Shown here piece after piece: positions 1-13,289 of a stretch of DNA of 64,000 bases (position 1 is the stretch's first letter; the number at the start of each line of letters is the position of its first letter). Below the pieces are notes generated by a model, which saw nothing but the letters and a program-made list of their open reading frames with translations, made no database searches and was not told the origin of the DNA. The DNA comes from Sabethes cyaneus (taxonomy: Eukaryota; Arthropoda; Insecta; Diptera; Culicidae). The stretch spans positions 80,289,822 to 80,353,821 of the forward strand of contig NC_071354.1 in NCBI RefSeq assembly GCF_943734655.1, read 5' to 3'. The position numbers were made by a program, and so were the translations under genes.

Positions 1-60
1 TACACAAGAAACTGTCAACCGACTCCCACTTTCTCTCTGTGCCGGTTAAGGGTTAAGGTA

Positions 61-160
61 CAGAACGCTGCGTCAACGCATCCGTTAGCGTAAATTTGAC
101 AGTAAACCCATGGGAAAACTGTCAGAATAACGCTGACGGACGAGTTGACGCAGCATTCTG
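61..160. mobile_element. Palindromic MITE, about 100 bp
   Basis: The ends are inverted copies: CAGAACGCTGCGTCAAC on the left and GTTGACGCAGCATTCTG on the right, with further imperfect pairing inward around CCGTTAGCG and CGCTGACGG. A TA lies just left of the element, but the right flank is not a clean TA. No open frame of note. This is most simply a non-autonomous DNA transposon; the superfamily is unknown. Confidence 0.6.
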
Positions 161-3100
161 TTTGGCCCTTTACATGCTACCGGTGACTACATTCACATTC
201 CAGGAAAACCTTCTAATAAATACAAAAATGTCACAGCGACCTGCCACCCCCCTCCGCATTTTTTCGAAAGGAGGACCGACCGGCAGGTTTTTGTAATTTT
301 CAGACTTGGCAACTCTATTTCGAATCCATTGTTTTATATGTGAGAAAACCAGCGTTTGCCGCCCACAGCCATATAAGAATGTGGTTGTATATGTTCTGAG
401 CGCGTCTTATGGGCACTAGGTTCTGTGCCTGTTTGGTTGCAAAATAACGACAGCCCTTCTAGCTGACGGATCCTTCAAACTACGGCTAAGTTGATCTTAA
501 TACCTGCCAGTCCACCTACCGGTCGTATGTTCCACTTAGCAGCTAACTCTTATTCATTTGTATATGTAATAAATTTAGAAAGTGCCTCTTTGTCCTACCC
601 AAAGCGACAAACATTGTAGTGAAATGCAGCACGAAAGCATCGTGTTAGAAATTGTTACTAATCGACGACATTAGTTTCGGGTCAAATGTAATTTTAAACG
701 ATTATGCCACAGTTACGGAAAATGGTTCCTCCTTCCTACAATCAGCTTTCCATTCTAAAAACTACTACCTATCTTGAAGTGGCTGCGTCTTGAGTTGGAA
801 TCAACGATGTTACAAACACGGCAGCGTGCGACCATGTTTTAAGAACGCAAAGCAGATGCCGTGTGGTAGCATAATATTTGAATAAACATTTCCGAAATGA
901 AGGTGAAAATGGTGAAAGTTTGAGTCCGTGTGATAATGGCAGCGATGATGGCATTACGAAATTGGCCACCGCGACACCTCGACGAGGCTTTCGAACGGGC
1001 AGAATGTGTTTATGCAGACAAGCAATCGAGCCCGAACGAAAGCGTTAAATTGGACGAGATAACTTAATTAGCCGCGGAAGAAAGAATATCCAACAACCGA
1101 GAGGATAAAATTGCCGCTGACGACAAGTGGCACAGACGGCAGCTGTAAGCGGATTTAACGCTTTAGAAAACTGCTAGATTGAGTTGATTGCAACTACTAG
1201 TTGGTACGACCGAGCGAAATTGTGAAAATATATTCTGAACATGCAAAATGTTGCATATTTAAATAGCTCTCATTATACAGAAAATAATGCATTAAGAATG
1301 CAAAGTATTCCCATTGTTTACTAGAGACAGTGTCATAAACGAGTTATACGAATTCCGGGGATTTCAATCTGCAAAATTCCTCTGCAGAATTCTTCATAGG
1401 TGACGCAAATGGGCCCTGTGAAAGGAATCATAGGATCTGTGAGAATTCTTACTATCCATTCGAAGTATATTTCCCACTCTGCATTGCTGTGTAGGTTGAT
1501 TAGTGCTTAACTAAATCGTGGTTTTAGGTAATCGAAAAACTACTTATATCACTCAAACATGTCTAAAGTCAAGTTCACCGAAGACAACAGAAAAATAACA
1601 ACTAACTCAGGGTTTCAATGCACCCAATTATTACCTTTTTGCCCAGTTAACCCAGTCATTACTACACTTCATAGTTGCTCTCTAACTACTGCATGGACCA
1701 TGGTCAAAGTCAACAACGATGTTGTCAGGCTCGAACATTTTATCGATGATTCTGTTACACATTCCATACTTCCACGTTTGCAACAAAAAATAATACAGAT
1801 CGGAAGCTGCAGGGTAAAATAAAACACGTCAGCACACCTGTGGCTTCATAGCGACCATCGTTCAAATGCTTCCATCAAATCAATGTACTCCTTCAGTACT
1901 AGAGCTGTCCGTCAAACATTTTTGTTTACAACAAAGTGCAGTCATTGAAAAAAATGGTTCCTCATTCTCCATCATCGTCATCATCAGATAGCGTCGTGCA
2001 GCACTTGGCCCCAGTTGACTGGTCGTAACCACCAGTGAGAGTGGCAAATAAGCATAAAAAAAACGAACGCTAACATGCTTCGCCGCCAACGTCTAATTAT
2101 CGTTAACCCATCACCTTGCCGCCTGCGAGAAGCCCTGAGAACCATCCTGCACCTGTATTTTTGCTGTGCAAACCCAACCACGCTAGTCGCGTGATCGTAA
2201 ATTCGAATGACAGTGACTGGACAGTTTCGAAGAACCAATTGTGGGGAAAAATCGTTTCGTCTATCCCTGTTAGCTCACGCTCCGTCTACTATGGATTCAT
2301 GGTTGAAGTTGGTTCAAAAAATGGTTAAACACGTGGCTCATTACATCCGCTCTAGTCGTTTGTTTCTACTTATTGTTATACTACAATATATGATACCAAA
2401 TATTTGGTATTCCTTTCAGCGGTATCTAAGATATTTACTTATATAAAAATAGTAACATTGTTTAACTTTTAATATTTGGGATTCTACCGAAAATTTTAAT
2501 AAGTATACATTTCATTTCACTTAGTTGAACCCGTAACGACCAATTAAACTAAACGTTCAAAAACCAAACCCGTTTAATCTCGTTCAGATCGACAATTCAT
2601 TGTCGACAACCAGCACTTCAGCCGGTTCAAACCAGAATTTCCATTCCAGCATAGACTTCAACCATGCTCTGCAAATTACCCATAATTAACATTATCGATG
2701 GTCATCGGAAGCGGCACCGTCGATCATCATCGACCGGCCACTAACTGACTGCGCTGCAGCTACTTCGGCACGACCGCCCAATACCGGGCTGTGACTGAGC
2801 AGCTCACATAGCAGTCGAGACGACGATTACGACTACCCACCGACCGGGTGTGCTTCCCCTTTCTTTGCATCAATAATTTACATTTATTTATAGAGCTTTT
2901 CCATCGATAGTTTTTTTTTCTGCGGCAGCATTTTTCCTCGTTCTCTCCGTAATCTTTTTCCCACACTTCTGGGGCAGAGTTTGAAGTGTTGAATAATTCA
3001 AAATTTGTCACGAGCCTGGTGTTACCCTCTGGCACGACAGGATAATGTATATGTAGACAGTGCAGCAGTTTGAACTACAGCGGCAAAGTTGAATCAACAG

Positions 3101-4880
3101 ACCAAGTGCATTCTTGTTTGTTTTTGAGCAAAGTGATCTCTCGAAAAAAGTAAACTAAACAACATTGGTATGCATAACATCCAAATTGTACTTGAATAAG
3201 GGGGGAAACACATTTATAAATAGTCAATATCTTAGATTCTTAAAAACGAGACATAAAAAATATCAGCTTCAGCGTTCTGGTTTACTTTTCTGGGTAAATA
3301 TTAACAAAAAAGTCTCTTGGAAACATCTTTTTTGTTTGAAACTCAATTATATTTTATATTAATTGACAAGATTTTGATCGAAAATTAATTTACTGATTAC
3401 TTACATAACTTCATATGCTGGAATACCAGTACTTGCGTGATATCCAATACACCAGCAAAATTTCATTCCAATCCAAAATAGTCGAGACAAATCGTTTTGC
3501 TAGTTGAGCTGGAATTGCTCTAATGCTAAATACCCAACCGATGGCATTTATAGTATTAGTAACTTTCGATTAAACTTAATAAAACCCGATTTAATCCACC
3601 TAGTGGTGAAAGGAACCTTTGTTATACGGTCTTACTTGCTATTTGAGATAGAAACCGACACGTCTTCGGAGTATAATCCATCTATTGGTTAACGTTGTGT
3701 AGTGCGTTGGTTTACATAAAATTTTTGAAAATTGAATACGTTTACAAAATTTGAACAAAATATGACCACTTATAAATTTTGATAGATCCTTCTTTTATGA
3801 AATTGCTGAATAAGTAAATTGTTAATAATTTGAGTAAGTGCAAGTAAAAGTAGGTTGTAAGAGCAAATATTATTCTTTAACATATACATTGCGTAGTAAA
3901 GGTCTAGTTTATAGATTTTTGAACTATGCATAATTTCCTGTAATGCCTATTTGATTCACACCAATAAAGTTTTCTAGAATAAATTTCGTCAATTTTTATT
4001 AACCTTCGGTTACTCACGCTGTTGTATTTTGTATAACACGTGTAGGTTTTTGAACGCCATATTGTTATAAAGTTACAAATCGTTGTGTAACTAACGTATA
4101 TTCTTCAATAAACTTGTTATGAGCAAAATGTCATAATTATTCAATGCATTAATGCTTTAAATTGTTGGGAAAATTGATCAGCATAAACTGACATCACAGA
4201 AATGAAGCAATCAGCATATGAGGTGTACCGGAATTGGCCTGGAATTTTCTCTCGTTTCTTCATATGGAAAAATGGTGTCTGTATGCATCAAAACAATCAG
4301 CAATAATGTTAAATGTTTAAAATGTATCCGTCTGTTGGTAGTCGAGTAATTCGGGGTCAAAATTAGGGTATTTTTTATAATCAAAGTTCTACAGTTCCTA
4401 AACAAGCAAACATAGAGGTATACTATATTCAGCAAAGTTGTGTATTTTTACTATTTGTGCAACTTTGTAATACATGAAAAAGTCATACAACAATTACGAA
4501 AAGAGCCAAAATAAAAAACTGATTTAGTGAAATAATTTAGTGAAAATATACAATAAATAATATTTTTCTAGCTTCGCTGAAGAGATAGGGGGTTACCGTC
4601 TTCAGCAAAATTTCTTGTAATAATATACTCTAAAACTTTGCAGAATACATCAATGTGTTATATTGAAACTGAAGAAAAATAATTTTTTTATTCCACTTTT
4701 AGGGGGATTAATCAAAATTTAAATTGCACCAGACGATAGAACTTTCAATTTCAAGAAACTCTTCCAAAGGTTCCATAAACCTAACACCAAGTTTTCCCAG
4801 TCAAAACTCTAGTGCGCATGTCTTTTTGGCTTTGGGCCATTGTGCGCGCGAATAACCCGTATTACAAAAGTTGGCGCGAG
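161..4880. other. No recognisable gene; AT-rich intergenic or intronic DNA
   Basis: Open frames here are all under 95 codons, overlap on both strands and show no recognisable domain, splice-consistent exon series or codon bias. I see no RNA gene. Part of it could be the upstream intron of the RING-finger gene, whose first visible exon starts at 13290, but nothing in the sequence shows that. Confidence 0.4.
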
Positions 4881-5660
4881 TGTTGGAGGGTTAATATCTT
4901 TTGATCGGCAAAACCAATTCTACTGAAATTTTGCAGATATATTTGCAGCATTAAAATCTCTAATTTGATGTCAAAATAATTCAAACTAGATAAATCATCT
5001 TAGATGAAATGGTTATAAATTATTATAAATTTTAATGTGTTGTATTCAATCGCTCGTAACTTTCAAATTGAACGTCCAATCAAAAAACAAATCAATAGTG
5101 ATCTATTAGGCTATGTTACCTTTCAAATGAGACTAATAGCGCCTAAGTCGGTTTAGCCATCTCTAAGAAACAGGCGATAATTATTACCTTGTCAAAACAG
5201 GTTTTTTTAGGATAACTTTTAAACTACTTGTTTGTTTTCAAAAAAATTTACCCGAAAAATTTAGCGTTAACAAGAGCTTTCATTCGATACCAAGATCGTT
5301 GAAATCGGTCACTTGGTTCCGGAGAAAATCGTGTCACGTAATTTTCACGTTTTTACTTATAACTTTTAAACGAAATGTCGGACCTCGAACTAATTCAATA
5401 GTGATATACTAGGCAATAATACCTTTCAAACAAAAGTAATAGCGAACAAATCGGTTCAGCCATCTCCGAGAAACAGGCGATAGAAAAGTTGCGCCCCGCA
5501 CATACATACACACATACACACACACACACACACACAGACATTGCTCAGTTCGTCGAACCCTGTCGATTGGTATTTGTGGCTCGGCCCTCCGGGCCTCGGA
5601 TCAATTTCGTGTTTTTCGACCAATTCCTAAACCTTTGTTATAGTATAACAAAGGTAAAAT
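4881..5660. repeat. Two-unit tandem repeat ending in a CA microsatellite and a conserved tail
   Basis: Two units about 300 bp apart (near 5040-5180 and 5340-5480) share the phrases ACTTTYAAA, CAATAGTGAT, ACCTTTCAAA and, at the unit end, GCCATCTCYRAGAAACAGGC. The second unit runs into a CA-rich microsatellite and then a GC-richer tail with GGCTCGGCCCTCCGGGCCTC near 5578. This layout is typical of dispersed mosquito repeat families, but I cannot name the family. Confidence 0.6.
5499..5540. repeat. CA/CATA microsatellite
   Basis: An uninterrupted run of CA and CATA dinucleotide-like units inside the larger tandem repeat tail. Confidence 0.9.
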
Positions 5661-6510
5661 CGATTTATGTTGCAAATCTCTATATTCGCATTATATTTCA
5701 AAACCATTGAAATTTATATTATCCTAGGGTAACCTAGGAGTTTACAATAAGATAACGAACGGCTTCAATATAAGAACTCTGGTGTAGGGTAAATTAGCCT
5801 ATAGTGGACACTTTACCTCGGGTACAGTTTCGGCGTAGGATAGCGACCGGGTCCATTATAGGAATTCTAGGGTATTTTGCATGAAGACGGTCAACTAATG
5901 GCGACATATTTTGCCTTGTTTACCGTATAATAGATACTCACTTGTTGAAAATGTCGATTATACGGCATTGATCATTAAATGAATTTTATAAACTGAAATG
6001 TGTGTTATGCTTAGTACTTACTGTTTCATGTCGTATATCCTCAAAAATAAGAAGTACAAGCTGATGAACACCGAAACTGTACTCGAGAGTCCATTTTAGG
6101 GAAAGGGTCCCGTTTGGTAGCCCCCCGCATAAGTCACCTATGTCTAGTGTTGTTCGTTTCACTAGAGATATCGGCTCCCCAGGAACAATTCTAAAGCCAC
6201 TTGGTTTTACTTGAACTTTATAAAGATTTTGTTGAAGGTTTGATCATTTCCTCTGGTTTTATTATTATTACGCAATGCCAAGATAATATGAGTCAAAACA
6301 CACTTATGAAGCAAATTTATTGTGGTTGCTTATATTGCCACAATAAAACTAGTTGGCTGTGCCACACCTCTTATCATTCCTATCGTACCAATTTGCACGA
6401 TAAAATTTAATGCGCATATGCTCCACAACTACGGAAACTTTATTTCTTTTTTGGTTATTGGAGAGGTTTTAAATCAAAGTGGCTCATTCACCTCTTACAG
6501 AAACTGTTTA
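5661..6510. other. No recognisable gene
   Basis: Short inverted segments are present (GTACAGTTTCGG near 5822 and CCGAAACTGTAC near 6070), so part of this stretch may be an old TIR element, but the outer ends and a target duplication cannot be placed. Confidence 0.35.
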
Positions 6511-7328
6511 GGGGCCATCCATAAAGTACCGAACGCTTATAGGGGGGAGGGGGCGGGGGGGGGGTTGACCTAATCGTAACGATTTGTGACGTAGGGGGGA
6601 GGGGGGTATAAAGTTATGTGACGTCACATGAAAAAAAATTCAAATAGAAAATTCATTCGGGGAACTATAAGGGTTTACGGAATATGCTGTACACCACTGA
6701 AGAGTTCCTTGAGTACCATCCTGCCTAAAAGATTTTTACAACCGCAAATAGCAGTCGCACAAACTCCTGAGGGGCTACGGGGTGCTACCAGAGACCAATG
6801 GCAATGTTTCGCCTTGATATTCGTACTGAACTCAATCGATGAACATAAGCTCATACCGAAGTTCCACAGCTAGTTTTAAGATTCGGCCGTCCCTCACTCA
6901 AAAGCTCCCTGAAGGATAGAGTTTGTGCCACTTGCGGATTAAATTTCGCATCTAAGGTAATGTTGTATGATTGCAAAAATACACAAAATGACAAAATCCG
7001 TCAGAAAAGTTCTTCCAAGACGTGCTGTTGCAAGGCGTCAGCAGGAAATCCTGATTCTTTCAAGATTTTCCACGAAAATTTTCCTTTTTTTATTTGCTAG
7101 TTCTGTTTTGTTATTTGATGGATTAATTGAAGTGAATTATATTGATAGGTTGAAAAAAAAAGTTGGAATGTATATTCAATTATTTTGTTGTGAGGGGGGG
7201 GGGGCTTAGCCGTGACGTGACGTACTTTATTAGGGGGGGGGTCATGAATGTGTAACAAAATGTGACAAAGGGAGAAGGGGGGGTTGATTTTCGTCAAAAT
7301 TTGCGTGACGTACTAAATGGATGTCGCC
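6511..7328. mobile_element. TIR element of the GGCCATCCATAAA type with G-rich subterminal tracts
   Basis: The left end reads GGGGCCATCCATAAAGTAC. The right end, inverted, reads GGCGACATCCATTTAGTACG. Both ends are followed inward by poly-G tracts (6541-6612 and 7193-7285) and by GTGACGT phrases in opposite orientation. The interior (about 6630-7190) is unrelated AT-rich sequence with only short open frames. This resembles the very common insect repeat that begins with a GGCCATCCATAAA-like TIR. Exact ends and target duplication are uncertain. Confidence 0.65.
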
Positions 7329-7956
7329 TTAAAAATTTATTATTATTTATTCTATCGGATATTGCTCTATGGTCACTATAAACCAAATCGATAAGGATGA
7401 TTCGACAGTAAAACTTTAACTTTTCTTCTCACGGCAATTTATTTTCAAGTTAATGAAGTAGGTTGATGATTAACCTTCTCTGGCATGCAACAAAGTTATG
7501 CGATGGCTGTCAAGCAGCGAAAATCAAAATCGGTTTTAGTGTTGCTTTCAGCAGAGCAGCGTGATTAGACTACTTGAGCTTATAACCTGATTCTTAAAGA
7601 TGTTATAAAAACCTTTTGAAATGTGGGCCCTTTGGTCGGAAGGCAGTTTTATAGTGGTCGTCAAGAAGTTCTGGTGAACCTCATAGATTTATTGGCGTTT
7701 TTATGAAATTGGTCATGAAAACCACAAGAGCAACACAATATAACTTAGCGTAGCTTCCCAGGCAGCACACCTTCATCGCTTTTAGTTACTGCAACCAGTG
7801 AACAGAAATAGTAATAGGGGCCCATTTCGTAAGTCACGTCTCAGTCACTACGAGTTGTGACACAATTGAGTACGGGGAAAATGGGCTGCATAGCGGCATA
7901 ATGCAGCACCAAAATCAAACAAGCTCACTCGTCATTCGTTGACGGTTGAGTCAATA
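7329..7956. other. No recognisable feature
   Basis: No domain-bearing open frame, clear repeat end or RNA gene was seen here. Confidence 0.35.
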
Positions 7957-8351
7957 CCCAAGTAACACACAAAACAAGTTCTTCAAAGAAAGTAGTCGTT
8001 TAAGGGTACTATTAACGTACTTTGAAAACATGTGTCGTTATTATTAAGGTTTTGAAATGTTTTGTGATAACATGAATTTATTTGACAGCTCATATCAAAT
8101 GAATAATGTTTGTTTTTGTCAACATGTCAACACAAAGTTTTTATTATATCTCCATTACTAAATCTCAACTACTGGAAGAACAAGTTGTAGGTTATGCTAT
8201 AATAACGTTTTAAAATGGAATGAAATAACCTGATACATACTTCTTTCAATTGTTGTTTGATTAGACTTCAATTTTTTGCGCTTTTCTGGTAATAGAGAAG
8301 TTCTGATGTATGTAATGTTATACTATTCTATAACAAGCTGTGTTGCTTGGG
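7957..8351. mobile_element. TA-flanked MITE with CCCAAG termini, 395 bp
   Basis: The element starts CCCAAGTAACACACAAAACA and ends, inverted, CCCAAGCAACACAGCTTGTT. TA dinucleotides lie directly outside both ends (7955-7956 and 8352-8353), as expected of a TA target duplication. The interior is AT-rich and non-coding. A Tc1/mariner-superfamily MITE is likely from the TA target. Confidence 0.75.
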
Positions 8352-8539
8352 TAACTTTTTAGCGGTCTACTTAGTCGATTTACGCGACAAAATCGTGTCA
8401 TGTGTGACTTATATAATACCAAAAGTAGAATAGTCGAGCAAAGAGACACTTGCCGCGACTTACAGACTTACGCGACTCGGTCCTGGGCTACTGTTCGCTA
8501 ATTCGTTGCGCGTCTCGACACTCGCAGGTCAGTTTTAAC

Positions 8540-9018
8540 CTGGCCGAGTCATCTAGAACGTTGGGCGCCTGTTTTTCCGGTTCCGGTGAGGTACTTGAAG
8601 AGATTTGACGCACATTTCACTGAGCAGTCATGAGGAATCCTTGCGACGTCACCGGCCCACAGCAGCCGTGAGACTTTTCCCAGGTGTACGATGGGAATCT
8701 CTCCAAGTAGTGCCTTCAGCTCGTGGTTCATATCCCTGCGCCACTCTCTGCTTATCGTTTGTACTCCGCCAAAAATAATACGCAACACTTCTCGTTCGAA
8801 TACGGCAAGCGCGTGTATGCCTTGCACAAGCACAGTTTTACAGGCTCGACTCCACAAAGGACTACCGGTTTGATTTGCGTTGATCGAAACTTCTGGCGGT
8901 GAGAAAAGTAGGTCCGAATTCCATCTCGGCACATACATCGTAGAATCTCCTTACTCGTTTTATTTTTGGCGGTGACCAAAGATTCTAAATACATTAAATC
9001 AAAGCCAAGCAAAGCCAT
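8540..9018 (-). pseudogene. Decayed LINE reverse-transcriptase C-terminal region
   Basis: Reading the - strand, a 129-codon frame contains the C-terminal signature of non-LTR retrotransposon polyproteins: an ALAVFEREVLR segment, a WRRDMNHEL segment and a RLLWAGDVARIP segment, in the usual order. An overlapping frame carries the upstream part, so at least one frameshift separates them. There is no catalytic YxDD region and no intact 5' end. This is a dead 3' fragment; the clade is not resolvable by eye. Confidence 0.75.
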
Positions 9019-9039
9019 GGGTGTAAACTTCCTTAAGAA

Positions 9040-9130
9040 CTTGACCTTTCTTTATCAACAGACTTCGCAGCCGGTTATTAGAGTACAGGAAAATTACGAG
9101 GCTAGTGCAAAGATCCTATTGACTCTGTAG
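9040..9130 (-). mobile_element. Truncated tRNA-derived SINE (3' part)
   Basis: The segment with CGCAGCCGGTTATTAGAGTA followed by the AATTAC and GGATC-like phrases matches, on the - strand, the 3' half of the SINE at 61378-61585 and the fuller copy at 35990-36180. The tRNA-like head is missing here. Confidence 0.6.
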
Positions 9131-9179
9131 CGGCGTCGATATAGCGTTTAACTTCACCCGGTTTATCTAGTCATCTTCT

Positions 9180-9560
9180 AGTGATCTGTTGTCATGATGG
9201 GCTAAAGCAAGGTTCGGCCAAAAGACCACATCTTTATACGATACTTTTTGATGGAGGCGGTAACTTCCGGTAGGTACTTCGTACTGTATTTTCGAATATC
9301 CTCGCCACCATAATCCCCGAACGAAAGATCAACGGTTGGAACATTCTCTTTTCTCTGATCGTCAGCCACAGAAGGAGCTTCTCCGGAACGTTGGCGCGGA
9401 AGATGTGCTTGACTTCATCGCTTACCTTCTTAGTGGGGACGTAAAGTACTCAGTCCACTTCCAGTCGTTGCCGTCCAGCGTTTAGTAGTTTTCGTCTCCC
9501 ATCATAACCACAACATCGTGCTTCGCCGGAAAGATGTTTTTCGCCATCACCTTCAGCCTT
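9180..9560 (-). pseudogene. Decayed Tc1/mariner-like transposase fragment
   Basis: On the - strand, several frames join into a transposase core: a first-aspartate region reading MGDENY followed by a stop and TLDGNDWKWTEYF; then VSDEVKHIF and EKLLLWLTIREKR; then STKYLPEV and, in another frame, VFWPNLALAHH, where the family has Asp in WPD but Asn is found. Stops and frameshifts separate the pieces. The element is inactive. A different mariner-like fragment lies close by on the + strand, so the two insertions are probably independent. Confidence 0.7.
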
Positions 9561-9935
9561 CTTCTAGGTGACTGCCTGCTACTCAGACAAGGTCAGTCTC
9601 GACTAACGCTTCCACATAAAAATATCCATTTTGGGCAAGTACTTCTTCACCGTTTGACCAGTTGCTCAGTCAGGCCCAAGGCGCGTTACGGTCGAACTTC
9701 ACTATCGGACGGCCGGAACCAGGCTTTCAACGCTTTCGCCTCTCTCGCAGGATCACCACAACCAACAAAATCATCGGATATATGCAGCACATCTTTCGGA
9801 TATTCCTCGGGACAAAATAGCTGTTCAAAGGTTCCAGAATGTTTCCTGGGCGATGCTATGGGGATGTTTCTCCAAAAATTCAAAAATTTAAAGGTTCAAT
9901 TTCTGTTCATTGAACGTGGCGACTGCTTCTAAAAA

Positions 9936-10280
9936 AATTTAGCACCGTCTCACCAGGCGAATGCTTCAAAGGCTTGGTGTGATGATAATTTTCCAGATTT
10001 TATATTTTCGAAAGAGTGGCCTGCCTCTTCATCTGATTTGGACCCTCTCGACTTCTATGCATACTTTCAAGTAACGCTTGCAGAAGATTTGAAATGAAAT
10101 GCCTAAGCATATTATGCGTGCCAGTTGTAACGGTTTTCAACAACGATTGCGACTGGTAATTAAAGCAAAGGGAGAAAGAATTCAATTGGACTAATTGAAG
10201 GCAAATGACACGAAACGAAATACGCTTAAAATTAAAATTTATACCCGAGTCTTATTTTTTCTGTGACTATTTACACCCTG
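9936..10280 (+). pseudogene. 3' end of a DD37D-type Tc1/mariner transposon
   Basis: The + strand encodes the transposase C-terminal region: NLAPSHQANASKAW (the Asp of the usual QD-x-AP-x-H motif is Asn), NFPDFIFSKEWP, then SSSDLDPLDF, and after a frameshift RLRLVIKAKGERIQLD followed by a stop at 10192-10194. From the second catalytic position to the Asp of DPLD there are 37 intervening residues, fitting the DD37D clade. The 3' TIR is visible as the inverted sequence CAGGGTGTAAATAGTCACAG, ending at 10280 next to TA at 10281-10282. The 5' half of the element was not found. Confidence 0.75.
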
Positions 10281-10282
10281 TA

Positions 10283-13200
10283 CATTGAATTCACGTAAAT
10301 AGTACGGAAAAAGTTGGATGGAAAATATTCACATAACGTTTCCCGTAATTTCGACGAGAAATTTCTTGTGAATGTAAAATAGTTTTGGCATTGGTGTTTT
10401 TTATCACTTAATTTTACCTACAAAGTTTGAATATGTCATTCCGGATTAAATTTATAGTTTCGTATTAGAACATAAAACAACACTGCAACAGTTAAATTTC
10501 TAATTGATTGGCAGGCTGGTCCTTAGCTGATTGATGGTGATATATAACAACACTAATATCTCTATAACAAACGTTAGACTAATATCTCTGTTCAACAGAC
10601 ATTTGACTTCAATAAATGACGGCAATTAACAGTGTTATTTTAGCGACGTGACGCGAGTAGTCGTTACCGAGCAAAGAAACTGCAATTATACACTAATCGC
10701 GGCTTACCCATGAGAATAAAAGACCTAGGGTGAGACAGAGGATTTTGAATCTAATGTTTGGACAACAGTTCATTTTAATGTATTATGCGCTATGCGATAT
10801 GCACCAAGAACTAAAGTGACTATTGTGCCGGACACTCGCGCTGGTCTAATGAAAGTAATTAAATTGATTAATTAGCTGAATCCGATTTACTTTTGATTGA
10901 TTTATTGATTGATTGACTTCGTATATTAGTTGCTTGATCAGTCTTTATGGTCTATGCAACATCGAAAAAACCATTTCTATCTGATGAGGCTTTAGTGTTC
11001 TCTGAAACTTGGTTTCAAGTATAGCTTCGAGTTTTATTAAATTCATAATTTTTATTACTGTTCTTTTTCATTATATATTCTGTTGAAATTTAAACTGTTT
11101 CAACCTGAGTAATAAGTTGCTGATACTAAACATGCTTGAAATCGAAGAAACGTTATGACGTAAACGTAATATCAAAACAATTATAAAATAATAAAATTCA
11201 TCCCATATTTTCCAATGGATACCTTCTTCCGACATCCGGCTATTGAATAATGTAAGCGACGAAATTCTACGACTCGTCACCGAGAAGCTTTAATTAATCG
11301 ATTTACATGCATTGCAGTGATCATATCCAGTGTAGCGCAAGAACGGTTGTTGGCAAAGACCCAACACGCCGCCGCCGTCGAAAACATTTGCCACATCAGC
11401 TGATTTGTAATTCCTGCTGCGTGTTTGCCCTAAGTCGTACGAAAGTCCCTTGACGGGAAGGCGGCTGTTTCCTTTTGCAAAAAGTCAAGCAGGGTTGTTC
11501 TATATGGAGGGATGATGATCTGACAATCAATGAAGAGCGTATTGAAAAACTAAATTTTAATTAGTTAGTTATTTGATGTTTTCAGAAGGATTTTGGCCAA
11601 ATTGTGTATAATCTCCTTGAATGTTATACTTAGATCAGCTTTCATCTATATTTTGGTCAGGTTGCTCGATTCATTTTCCCTTGGTAAACTCTTTTGTTTG
11701 ACGATGTCATCATAAATACTATTGAAAATATTTTGTAAGTCAATAAGCGGCTATAAAGTTTGTTTGAGCAAAAACTCTACAGGATTCAAAATATTATATT
11801 AAATCCTAATTTGTACGTAAACCATAAAATATAATTTTATAAAAATATGATAATGAATATGAATATGAATAATGAAAACAACAGGCTGTCATGATTGATA
11901 TGATACAGCAGACGCACAAATGAGTATGTAAAGTACAACGAAAATGAAATAAAAAAGAATTTACAAATTGACACAATTTCACACAACCCTGCATTCAATG
12001 AAGTTCTTTGAAAGAATTCGCTTATGCCAATGGCAAGGTTTGAGGACCACGCTTTGGCATCGGCTATGACGTAGGAAGGAGATTTTTGGCACCGTTCTGT
12101 CGCTGGGTAAACCCGTTCGGTAACTTTCCATGTTCGGAACCACATAGGCACAGTTACTACCAGATCGGTGTGGAAGTTGTATCGCACAGAACCAAAGGAA
12201 CCAAAAAAGCTGGAAACGCTCTGGCCGCTTGGTTTTACCAAACAAAGCTGATTGAATTTCAAATGCGTCTGGATTTTCATTCGGCACTGAGAAGGCTAGT
12301 CATAATCCTCCTTGGAAGTTCGGCATCAGAAACAGGTGCTTAGCGCTGTTTAGTACAATGCTCGAACGGAACCAAACAGATTCAGCATTCATGATTCACG
12401 TTGTGATGAGCGATTCTTATTTGATGAAAGTGCAATGCAAGTTTTATTAAATAATTAAGTATGTTAACCTTTGTGACGCTTTCATATAAAACTCTTGTAA
12501 CGGTTCCATACAATATTATTTTTAAATTATTATTTTAAAAAGCAAATAAAAGTAATCGCAGTAAAATATAATGAACCCAAAATTGATTGAGGGCTATATA
12601 GGCCAATCGGCTTATCGTATATTAAGTATGTTTTGAACGTCATTTCTGCATCAAAATGTTGACCAAAACTCCACTTTCTGAGGAGAGATAGCCGTTACTT
12701 CCTTTAGGTATCAAGCAGAAAATAGAAGTGCATATCGGATTCAAATGTTAATAAAATATTTTGCTTAAGCACTGCGCTACACCTCTGTACGTTATCATAA
12801 CGCAAGTTGGAAACGGCGGAAACGGCGTACTCTTCCTATTTTCATTAGGTTGCGTGTCCGAAAAGAAGACTAGAGGAAATTTAGCTATGATCTTTTAAAG
12901 CCTTAAGGATAGGCACGTTTAAGTGCACCTGCTAATTTTGATGCATATCTAGCACGTCTCTGTAAGCATTTGGCGAAAGCAATTTTCCATGATTATAAAG
13001 ATGTTTTCAACTACCGATCGTGACTGCACCAGCGGAAGCGAGGCGGGCAAATCACAGTAACTCTAACCTCCCAACCTTTGCTGTTCAGTCGGAGCTGACC
13101 GCAAGATTAATATCCTACGATAAACCAGCAATTTCCTGAGCGAACGAACGATTATATGGTAGCAACTTTCTCGATGACCTAATCACCATAATTGCATGTT

Positions 13201-13289
13201 TGTGTGGAGTGAAACACATCCATTAGATAAAGATTTGTAGTTGAGCCTGTGGTAATTGAGCTATTGTTTTTGCTAATGAAATTTTCCAG
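10283..13289. other. No recognisable gene; possible intron upstream of the RING gene
   Basis: Open frames overlap on both strands around 11837-12343 but have no recognisable domain and no splice-consistent partner. The stretch ends at a good splice acceptor (TTTTCCAG) just before 13290, so its 3' part is intron of the RING-finger gene. How far the intron extends is unknown. Confidence 0.45.

Noticed and set aside
5765..6125. Possible TIR element with CCTATAGTGGACA and CCGAAACTGTAC inverted segments
   Set aside because: Only an inner pair matches well; outer ends and target duplication could not be placed.
9534..9932. 132-codon + frame between the two mariner remnants
   Set aside because: No transposase motif in this frame; the recognisable pieces are on the - strand to its left and in another frame to its right.
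11837..12343. Overlapping open frames of 147, 102 and 85 codons on both strands
   Set aside because: No recognisable domain, no supporting splice sites, and openness on both strands suggests base composition rather than coding.
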